Positions 42,442 to 49,595 of a stretch of DNA of 64,000 nucleotides are shown here, one piece after another. Position numbers and translations under genes: made by a program. Within the stretch, counting starts at the first letter, position 1. Each line of letters begins with the position of its first letter. Source of the DNA: JAQVEB01 sp028698105. Lineage in GTDB: Bacteria > Bacteroidota > Bacteroidia > Bacteroidales > Dysgonomonadaceae. Under the pieces are notes generated by a model, which saw nothing but the letters and a program-made list of their open reading frames with translations, ran no database searches and was not told where the DNA came from. The DNA is taken from positions 29,759 through 93,758 of the forward strand of contig CAXYYA010000008.1 of NCBI GenBank assembly GCA_964293155.1, written 5' to 3'.

Positions 42442-42476
42442 CATATTGCAAGCAATAAATTTAAAATCTAAATATT

Positions 42477-42551
42477 CGGGGTGTAGCGCAGTCCGGTTAG
42501 CGCACCTGCTTTGGGAGCAGGGGGTCCCAAGTTCGAATCTTGGTACCCCGA
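42477..42551 (+). tRNA. tRNA-Pro (anticodon TGG)
   Basis: A complete 75-base cloverleaf. Acceptor arms CGGGGTG and TACCCCG pair with one G-T, the anticodon stem is CCTGC / GCAGG around TTTGGGA (anticodon TGG), and the T arm is CCAAG-TTCGAAT-CTTGG. A terminator follows after five bases. Confidence 0.96.
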
Positions 42552-42556
42552 CGAAG

Positions 42557-42588
42557 AAACCACTTACATAATTTTGTGAGTGGTTTTT
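42557..42588 (+). terminator. Terminator of tRNA-Pro(TGG)
   Basis: AAACCACTTAC pairs with GTGAGTGGTTT (one G-T) and a T run follows. Confidence 0.75.
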
Positions 42589-42604
42589 GTTTTTACTGTA
42601 CGGT

Positions 42605-42850
42605 ATGTTTTATTTGTACATTCTTCAATCTGAAAAGACCGGAAAGTTTTATATCGGTTCCACCGGAAATCTGGAAGATAGGCTGCTTCGCCATAATTCA
42701 GGACGAAGTAAATCAACCAAAGCAGATTTGCCGTGGAAATTGCTTTATACTGAAACTTTTTTAAGCCGCAGTGAAGCTATGAGACGCGAAAGCGAAATAA
42801 AGAGATGGAAAAGCCATGAGAAGATCGTCAGGTTAGTGCATCCCGATTGA
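42605..42850 (+). CDS. Small GIY-YIG endonuclease-family protein
   Basis: An 81-residue single-domain GIY-YIG protein. The catalytic signature is FYLYILQSEKTGKFYIGST, with the two Tyr elements and Gly, followed by Arg (DRLLRHNSGRS) and a C-terminal Glu in EAMRRESEIKRWKS. The gene begins 54 bases after tRNA-Pro(TGG), and its last codons (VRLVHPD) are encoded by D-arm/anticodon-arm sequence of a tRNA remnant. I place the start at the ATG at 42605; a TTG in frame lies 18 bases before. The natural DNA target is unknown. Confidence 0.87.
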   Translation: MFYLYILQSEKTGKFYIGSTGNLEDRLLRHNSGRSKSTKADLPWKLLYTETFLSRSEAMRRESEIKRWKSHEKIVRLVHPD

Positions 42851-42897
42851 GATCGGGAAGGTCACAAGTTCTCCCGATGCTCGGGATTGTACCCCGA
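42827..42897 (+). pseudogene. tRNA-Pro 3' remnant overlapping the GIY-YIG gene end
   Basis: GTCAGGTTAGTGCA matches the D arm, TCCCGA and TCGGGA form an anticodon-like stem around a TTGAG loop, and GGTCACAAGTTC is the variable region and T arm start. A hairpin TCCCGATGCTCGGGA is inserted in the T loop. The end TACCCCGACGAAGAAAC (42890-42906) repeats exactly the 3' end and downstream bases of tRNA-Pro(TGG) at 42544-42560. Confidence 0.75.
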
Positions 42898-42902
42898 CGA
42901 AG

Positions 42903-42935
42903 AAACAGCGAAGAGAAACTCCTCGCTGTTTTTTT
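42903..42935 (+). terminator. Terminator after the GIY-YIG / tRNA remnant unit
   Basis: AAACAGCGA and TCGCTGTTT form a nine-pair stem, followed by a T run. Confidence 0.8.
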
Positions 42936-42958
42936 ATTATCTATAAAATCATTTTTTC

Positions 42959-45685
42959 TTATTTCTCCGCATACTCAAAAACATAACTTCCCGAACCGAT
43001 TTCAAACTGCGTTTTTCCATTTTCGGTTTTAACCGCAGAGATATTTTTGTTTGCCGATAGGGATTTCCCGTTTTCGGTAACCGCTGAAACGGTTTGAAGA
43101 ATTACCGTTGCTTTCGCATTGGGAGGAACAACTACGTTCGCAATTATCTTCCCGTCTTTTCGTTCCCAACCCGATTGAACCGTGCCGTAAGCGCTTTCGA
43201 ATGTCGCTTTGGAAAAAGATAATTTGTCCGTTGGATGGGGTTTCAGCAACAGATGTTTGTAGCCGGGAGCCTGGGTATCCAATCCGGCGGAAACCCGGTA
43301 CATCCAGTCGCCGATGGCGCCGTAAGCGTAGTGGTTGAAAGAGTTCATCCCTTTGTCCTGAAACGTACCATCGGGACGTTGTCCGTCCCAGCGCTCCCAG
43401 ATAGTGGTGGCTCCCTGTGTTACGGGATAGAGCCACGACGGGAATGTTTTCTGCATCAACAGATCGTAGGCCACATCGGTATAACCGTTGTCGGAAAGCA
43501 CGTGACACAGATAAGGTGTGCCCAAAAACCCGGTGGATAGATGCGTGTTGCGGCTGCGGATATCGTTGACAAGGAACTGTGCTGATTTTGACCGCAAATC
43601 ATCCGGTAGCAGGTTGAACATTAACGCTAAAACATACGATGTTTGCGAGTTGGTTCCCACTCTTCCGGCAGGCGTTACGTATTCGTTGATAAATACTTTT
43701 TTGATTTTATTGAAAAGCTCATCGTAAAACCGGGCATCATCGGTTTTTCCCAATACCCGGGCGGCTTCCGCCAAAATACTGGTTGAGTAGGCGTAAAATG
43801 CCGTCGCGATAAAATCGTGGTCGGTATGTCCGTCGGGTGTGGTATGGTCATTCACGAATGGATGGTAAAAGAGCCAGTCGCCAAACACGCTTCCGCCTTT
43901 CCAGATCATACTGTCGCCGGCTTTTGCGCGTATGTATTCCACCCACGCTTTCATACTTGGGTATTGCGTAGTAAGAAGATCTTTATCTGCGAAAACCTGA
44001 TACATTGTCCAGGGAATGATGGTTGCCACATCTCCCCATCCGGCTGAAGTAGCTGCTGTTTCCGATCCCTGCGGATTGAGCACATCGGGCACAACGAAAG
44101 GAATTTCACCGGCTTTCCGTTGATCGAGCGCTACGTCTTTCATCCATTTTGTGAAGAAAGCGGCTACATTATAATTAAATGATGCAGTGCGACAAAATGC
44201 CTGCGCATCGCCGGTCCATCCCAATCGTTCATCGCGTTGAGGACAATCCGTGGGTACGTCGAGAAAGTTCCCTTTTTGTCCCCAGATAATATTGTGCTGC
44301 AACTGATTAAGTAGTGAATCCGATGATTCGTAATGACTTGTGGGTTGCATATCGGAATGGATCACCACACCCGTTATGTTATCCGCCGTTAATGTTCCCG
44401 GAAAACCGATAACTTCGATGAATCTGAATCCCATAAACGTGAAGCGAGGTTCATAAATTTCTTCGCCGGTTCCGGCAAGGGTATATTTGAGTTCGCACTC
44501 GGCCGCGCGGAGGTTCTCGGTATAAAATTCGCCGTCTTTATCCAGCACCTCAGCGTGGTGGATGGTTATTTCGGTTCCCTTTGGCCCCGAAACTTTCAAA
44601 CGAATATGGCCCACCATGTTTTGTCCCATATCCACCAAAAGCCTACCACTGGGCGATTTGAATATCTTTACCGGTTTTATTTCCTGAATTTTTCTGATCT
44701 CAGCACCTTCCGATGCTACCAGTTTAAAATCATAGTTTCCAATGCTGACTTTCTTCCAGTTGCTGTCGTTGTAGCCTGTTTTGCTCCATCCGGTTAGGTT
44801 TTTTGTAGCGTCGTATGCTTCGCCGTAATAAATTCCGTTTTTAACGATAGGCCCGTCGTTGGTAGCTTTCCAGCTATCGTCCGTAACGATGAGCGACGAA
44901 GTTCCGTCGGTATAATCAATGCGCAATTGCGCGAATAAGCCGAGTTTTTTTCCGTAAATGCCCCAGTTATCGCTCCACGCCAATGAACCGCGATACCATC
45001 CGTCGCCCAAAACCGCTCCAATAGCATTTTTTCCGTTTTGCACCTGTTTGGTTACGTCATATACCTGATATTGAAGTCGTTTACCGTAGGTTGTCCATCC
45101 CGGTGTGAAAACCTGATCACCCACTTTTTCGCCGTTCAAATGCAATTCGTAAAGTCCGTGAGCAGTGGCGTAAATAACGGCTTTTTTGATCTTTTTCGCT
45201 ACATCGAACTCTTTGCGGAAGTAGGGCGCCGGAATGTATCGGCCCGTATCTGCATTAAATTCAATCCATTGTGCTTTCCACTCCGACGGTGATAAAAGCC
45301 CTGTTTCCCAAAATGCCGTTTGACTCCATTTGGATTCGCGGCCTTTGTTATCCCACACTTTCACTTGCCAGTAGTAGCGTTGTCCCGGTTTCAGTTCGTT
45401 TCCGGCATACTTTTGCAAAACCGATTCGTCGGAAGTTACTTTTCCCGAGTTCCAAACCAAGTTCGAAGATGAAAAAGATGCATTTGTGGATACACGGATC
45501 TGGTGTGCCGTTTGCATCACGTTGTTTCCGGTTGCCGAAATTTTCCACGAAAACCGTGGTTGGGCAGCATCAACACCGATGGGATTGATTTTGTGTTCGG
45601 TCGTTAGGTTGTTCACGGATAGCTGCTGCGCGCTTAATCCGGTGAAACAGATGATGAAGACTAAAAGAACGTTGAATGTTTTCAT
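42959..45685 (-). CDS. Alpha-L-rhamnosidase, GH78 (copy 1)
   Basis: A 908-residue secreted glycosidase that releases terminal rhamnose. The signal peptide is VLLVFIICFTGLSAQ. It has the usual GH78 order: an N-terminal Fn3-like domain (CEHKINPIGVDAAQPRFSW-like LTTEHKINP), a beta-sandwich domain (GLYELHLNGEKVGDQVFTPG), a second sandwich (VDMGQNMVGHIRLKVSG), the (alpha/alpha)6 barrel with the catalytic-acid loop DCPQRDERLGWTGDAQ near residue 480, and a C-terminal sandwich (SGWERKDGKIIANVVVPPNA). It is the last gene of the minus-strand saccharide cluster and is separated from the next GH78 by a palindromic element. Confidence 0.93.
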   Translation of the reverse strand: MKTFNVLLVFIICFTGLSAQQLSVNNLTTEHKINPIGVDAAQPRFSWKISATGNNVMQTAHQIRVSTNASFSSSNLVWNSGKVTSDESVLQKYAGNELKPGQRYYWQVKVWDNKGRESKWSQTAFWETGLLSPSEWKAQWIEFNADTGRYIPAPYFRKEFDVAKKIKKAVIYATAHGLYELHLNGEKVGDQVFTPGWTTYGKRLQYQVYDVTKQVQNGKNAIGAVLGDGWYRGSLAWSDNWGIYGKKLGLFAQLRIDYTDGTSSLIVTDDSWKATNDGPIVKNGIYYGEAYDATKNLTGWSKTGYNDSNWKKVSIGNYDFKLVASEGAEIRKIQEIKPVKIFKSPSGRLLVDMGQNMVGHIRLKVSGPKGTEITIHHAEVLDKDGEFYTENLRAAECELKYTLAGTGEEIYEPRFTFMGFRFIEVIGFPGTLTADNITGVVIHSDMQPTSHYESSDSLLNQLQHNIIWGQKGNFLDVPTDCPQRDERLGWTGDAQAFCRTASFNYNVAAFFTKWMKDVALDQRKAGEIPFVVPDVLNPQGSETAATSAGWGDVATIIPWTMYQVFADKDLLTTQYPSMKAWVEYIRAKAGDSMIWKGGSVFGDWLFYHPFVNDHTTPDGHTDHDFIATAFYAYSTSILAEAARVLGKTDDARFYDELFNKIKKVFINEYVTPAGRVGTNSQTSYVLALMFNLLPDDLRSKSAQFLVNDIRSRNTHLSTGFLGTPYLCHVLSDNGYTDVAYDLLMQKTFPSWLYPVTQGATTIWERWDGQRPDGTFQDKGMNSFNHYAYGAIGDWMYRVSAGLDTQAPGYKHLLLKPHPTDKLSFSKATFESAYGTVQSGWERKDGKIIANVVVPPNAKATVILQTVSAVTENGKSLSANKNISAVKTENGKTQFEIGSGSYVFEYAEK

Positions 45686-45726
45686 TTTGTGGATTATTAT
45701 ATGATTGTTGTTTTATTGACTTTTTT

Positions 45727-45885
45727 CATAACCCCTCCGTCCCGACTCTTATCGTCGGGACTCGTCCCCTTTGCTAAAGGGGACAGTTAAGAAGGTTGTA
45801 TTTTTCATATTACTTGAAATATTCTTAGTCCGCAACTCTCCTCTTAAATTAAGGGGAGTACCGCCAAAGGCGGGGAGGGGTTATG
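45727..45885. repeat. MITE-like element between two GH78 genes
   Basis: The 159-base segment has perfect 12-base terminal inverted repeats (CATAACCCCTCC and its complement). Inside are the hairpin TCCCGAC / GTCGGGA and GGGG-rich palindromes. It contains no gene and fills nearly all of the 202-base gap. The style resembles the element at 22821-22927. Confidence 0.6.
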
Positions 45886-45887
45886 TT

Positions 45888-48671
45888 TTAATTTTCAAAT
45901 TTATATTTTCCTGATGGGATTTCAAATAAAATGTACCCGTTTTTTCTGCCGATTTCTTTGGCAAAACCGGAATTTTCATTGATCTTTCTGCCGGGTTTAT
46001 CGGGAAAATAAACGGTTGCTTCGCAATTGGGCGGAACGGTTACGGAAAGGATTGTTTTTCCGTTTTCGCGCTTCCAATGCGATTGTATTGTTCCGGAAGG
46101 AGAGTTATAATCGGCTTTTGCCCACGATATTTGCCCTTCGGAGAATTCGGGAACGCGAATATCGAATTTTCGGAATCCGGGTGAATCGTCTCTTCTTCGA
46201 ATACCGGCTACGCCATCAACGTACCAAGCGCCGGGATAGAGATAAGAACTGTGCAACAGTGAATGTCCGGGCAGGTCTTTTTCCCACATTTCCCAGATGG
46301 TGGTGGCGCCGCTTTCGCGCATCAACCCCCAACTTGGATAGGTGGTTTGGGAGGTCATTGAATAAATTAGATCGTCGCGGCCTTCTTCGCGCAACACCTT
46401 GAAAAGCATGGCACCACCGGTGATTCCTACGTCAATATGTCCACTTTGGTTGACAAGAATTTCTTCTTCGAGCCGTTTCATCACAAGCGGACGCAGTTCA
46501 GCAGGCATTATATCACCGTATAACGCAGCCGAAAGGCTTCGCATGGTTTTATCGGAGTAGTTATGGTCATCGGCGTGATAGTATTTATCGTGGAGTACCT
46601 TACTCGATATTTCAGCCTGATATTTCCATTTTTGAGCCTCCTCCGTTTTCCCCAATACTTCTGCTGTTTTTGCACCTGTTTTTAGATTATAAATCCAGTA
46701 ACAATTGTTGAAAAACAGGTTTTCATCGGAATAGTTGTTCATTCCTTGCCCAGTTGCGCCCGGCCAAAGCCAGTCGCCCAAAAAATCCCAGCGGCCGCCG
46801 TATCGCTTGAGCAGGTTGTTTTCCACGTGTGTATCGAGGAATGACAGCCAACCTTTTATCATTTCGAAATTCTCTTCGAGAACCCGTGTGTCGCCTTGAT
46901 ATTGGTACATAAACCAAGGCAGTGTAACAACGATTCCACCCCAGGCAGGCCCGCCACCACCGTGATACGTGGGCGCCGTTTGAGGTAAAACGCCTCCGCC
47001 CAGTTTGCGGCCGCTGCCTTCTTGTTTTCGCGCCCAGTTGGGGTCGTTCATGTTCCCGACCATCGGCTCGGTGCCTTGCACGTCGCGCCAGTCTTCGAGC
47101 CATTTGTTGTAAAACGCCCCAAGTTGGTAAATAAGCATTCCGGTTTCGGAAGTAGCGTGCGCATCGCCACCGTAACCGAACCGCTCACGTTGCGGACAAT
47201 CAACAACATACCCTCCTAACGACAAATTTTGGAATGTCCAGTTCACGGTATTGTAAATCCAGTTTTGCAACGGATTGGAGCATTCAAACGAAGTGGCATC
47301 GGCAAAGTTGGTACGAACCATCCAACCTTTGATGTCTTCGAGTTTGGGTTCAGATTTCAGACCTTTTATCGTGATCCATTGTCCCGAACTGTAATTGAAG
47401 CGGTTTTTGAAGGTTCCTGCTCCCGATTTTCCCAAAACATACGCGTTGTTCAGGCTGAATGTCATATCGTTCTGTTGCCTTTCGGAAAACAAAAAGCGAA
47501 TGGTGTCGCCGGGAGTCCCTTTCACGTCAATTTGTGTCCATCCCGCGAAATTGACACCCATATCAACTCGGTACGAGCCATCGGAACGTTTTTTGATCGC
47601 GACCGGACGGATTTCATCAAACAACGCGTTGGTTTCAGCCCGTTGCGCGGATAGTTTGAGCGTTGGCGTGTAAACGGTAGCGTTTTGCCAGTTTTGGTCG
47701 CTGAAATCGGCTAAATTCCAACGAACAATCTCTTTATTGGCATCATAGATTTCTCCGCCGTACCCGCCGGGTAACCCAAATCCCCAGTTGCCGATCAGTT
47801 TATTCGGACTTGGGTGTGTTTTCCACGATTCATCGGTCTCGATTCTTGTGAGTTTTCGGTTATTCTTGCCGTAAATATCGGTTTGGGCAATGACGATAGG
47901 TGTCCGCGGTTTATCGGGCGTATCGTATGGCGCGAAAATTGACCACGAAGTTCCGAGCCACAGGGCAATGACATTTTTACCGGATTTCAGCGCCGGAGCA
48001 ATGTTGTAAGCAATATATCGAGCGCGCTGCGTATGGTCGGTAACTGCCGGAGCGAGAACGTGATCACCAATTTTTTGGCCGTTTACATACACTTCGTGAT
48101 ACCCCACCGATGCCACAAAAAGCGTAGCTTTCTCGGGCTTTTGCTTCAAATCAAACGTTTTTCGAAGCCACGGATCGAAAATTTTGTTGCCTTCCCGCGT
48201 GAATTCGTATATTTCGGACGAGCCGATCCATTTTGCCGTCCACTCTGTTTCATTGAATAATCCGGTGGTGAAAGTTGCCGTCTCACTGAATTTTGATTGG
48301 TTATTTTTTTCATCTTTTACTGCAACTTTCCAAAAGTAACTTTTATCGGATTCGAGTTCCTTTCCTTTGTATTCAATGAGTTGCATATTGTCCGACGAAA
48401 TCCATCCGGTATCCCATGTATCGCCATTGTTTTTGGCGATATTCTTTTTCGATGAACTCACCAAAATTCGATACGCGGTTTGCTTTTGCCCGTAAGCGTT
48501 TTCGTTGGTGGCTTTGAGCGTCCAACTGAAGCGGGGTTGCGCGATATCCAATCCGGTAGGGTCGACGAGGTACTCGCAGGTGAGATTGGTGGGGAGGATA
48601 GAGGCTGTTTGAGAAAAAACCGAAACGCATGCTAACTCTATCAACAACAGGAGAATGATTGTCTTTTTCAT
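45888..48671 (-). CDS. Alpha-L-rhamnosidase, GH78 (copy 2)
   Basis: A 927-residue secreted GH78 enzyme with signal peptide IILLLLIELACVSVFSQ. The domain order is as in copy 1, but the catalytic-acid loop reads VVDCPQRERFGYGGDAHA (near residue 490), a variant of the DCPQRE-GWTGDA consensus, and the protein is clearly diverged from the others. The barrel part includes an unusual Gly-rich loop (LPQTAPTYHGGGGPAWGG). It ends SHWKRENGKTILSVTVPPNC in the C-terminal sandwich. The start is about 30 bases after the esterase stop, so both share a transcript. Confidence 0.92.
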   Translation of the reverse strand: MKKTIILLLLIELACVSVFSQTASILPTNLTCEYLVDPTGLDIAQPRFSWTLKATNENAYGQKQTAYRILVSSSKKNIAKNNGDTWDTGWISSDNMQLIEYKGKELESDKSYFWKVAVKDEKNNQSKFSETATFTTGLFNETEWTAKWIGSSEIYEFTREGNKIFDPWLRKTFDLKQKPEKATLFVASVGYHEVYVNGQKIGDHVLAPAVTDHTQRARYIAYNIAPALKSGKNVIALWLGTSWSIFAPYDTPDKPRTPIVIAQTDIYGKNNRKLTRIETDESWKTHPSPNKLIGNWGFGLPGGYGGEIYDANKEIVRWNLADFSDQNWQNATVYTPTLKLSAQRAETNALFDEIRPVAIKKRSDGSYRVDMGVNFAGWTQIDVKGTPGDTIRFLFSERQQNDMTFSLNNAYVLGKSGAGTFKNRFNYSSGQWITIKGLKSEPKLEDIKGWMVRTNFADATSFECSNPLQNWIYNTVNWTFQNLSLGGYVVDCPQRERFGYGGDAHATSETGMLIYQLGAFYNKWLEDWRDVQGTEPMVGNMNDPNWARKQEGSGRKLGGGVLPQTAPTYHGGGGPAWGGIVVTLPWFMYQYQGDTRVLEENFEMIKGWLSFLDTHVENNLLKRYGGRWDFLGDWLWPGATGQGMNNYSDENLFFNNCYWIYNLKTGAKTAEVLGKTEEAQKWKYQAEISSKVLHDKYYHADDHNYSDKTMRSLSAALYGDIMPAELRPLVMKRLEEEILVNQSGHIDVGITGGAMLFKVLREEGRDDLIYSMTSQTTYPSWGLMRESGATTIWEMWEKDLPGHSLLHSSYLYPGAWYVDGVAGIRRRDDSPGFRKFDIRVPEFSEGQISWAKADYNSPSGTIQSHWKRENGKTILSVTVPPNCEATVYFPDKPGRKINENSGFAKEIGRKNGYILFEIPSGKYKFEN

Positions 48672-48701
48672 TATGTTTTATATTATTTTTTCGATTTTCA
48701 T

Positions 48702-49592
48702 TCAACGGATACAACGTTCAAACCATTCTTCAAATTCGGGGATTTGAATGAATCCGTGGTCGCCCCGCGAATAAATGTGTAACTCGGCGGGAACATTGCA
48801 TTTGTTTAATTGCTGATAAAAATACAAACTATTTTTCACGGGAACAACTCGGTCGTCATTTGTATGAATAAGGATAGTTTTAGGTGTATTCTTGTTAACG
48901 TGTAATTCGTTTGAAAAGAATTGAATCAGTTTTGTGTCGGGATTTTTACCGATCAGGTTATCCCGTGAACCGATGTGTCCGATGCTATCGGTAAAACTTA
49001 CTACCGGATTGATAAGGATCATAAAGTCGGGCCTGAGATTAATGCTTTTATCGTTTGCAACGAGAACGGAATCGTAATGTACACCGAGTGATGCGGCTAA
49101 GTGTCCACCCGCAGAAAAACCCATTATACCGATCTTTTCGGGATCAATGTCCCATTTTTCGGCTTTTTCCCTGACCATTTGAAGGGCTCGTTGTGCATCG
49201 CTTAGTGGAGCAAACGATTCGTTGCTCACAATATCATCATCCGGTAACCGATATTTGAGAACGAATGCAGCAATTCCATGTTTATTGAATTCTTCGGCAA
49301 CTTTATATCCTTCCCTCTCCATGAGCATGGTATGGTAACCGCCGCCGGGACAAATAATTACCGCGCTTTTGTTTTTATCCTGATTATCGGGAATAAACGG
49401 TGTCATGGACGGATTTGTTACTTTGCTCACCAGTAATCCAAATAGCGAATCGGTGCGATGCACTTTAGAAATTTTCTCTTTTATTTTCGGGTACAGAAAT
49501 ATTTCTTCTCTCTGCTCACCGGAAAAAGCTTGTCCGTAAACGTTAGAGCAAAGTAGAAAAAGTAGTCCGATAATAAAAAGAATGCGCCTCAT
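48702..49592 (-). CDS. Secreted alpha/beta-hydrolase, probable carbohydrate esterase
   Basis: A 296-residue alpha/beta-hydrolase with signal peptide ILFIIGLLFLLCSNVYGQ. The oxyanion motif is IICPGGGYHTM, the nucleophile Ser lies in GIMGFSAGGHLAASLG, and Asp and His are in HTNDDRVVPVKNS and SRGDHGFIQIPEF. This resembles the BD-FAE/acetyl-xylan esterase group that deacylates polysaccharides. In the cluster it would remove acetyl or similar groups so that the rhamnosidases gain access. The start is three bases after the next gene's stop, so the two are coupled. Confidence 0.85.
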   Translation of the reverse strand: MRRILFIIGLLFLLCSNVYGQAFSGEQREEIFLYPKIKEKISKVHRTDSLFGLLVSKVTNPSMTPFIPDNQDKNKSAVIICPGGGYHTMLMEREGYKVAEEFNKHGIAAFVLKYRLPDDDIVSNESFAPLSDAQRALQMVREKAEKWDIDPEKIGIMGFSAGGHLAASLGVHYDSVLVANDKSINLRPDFMILINPVVSFTDSIGHIGSRDNLIGKNPDTKLIQFFSNELHVNKNTPKTILIHTNDDRVVPVKNSLYFYQQLNKCNVPAELHIYSRGDHGFIQIPEFEEWFERCIR

Positions 49593-49595
49593 ATT

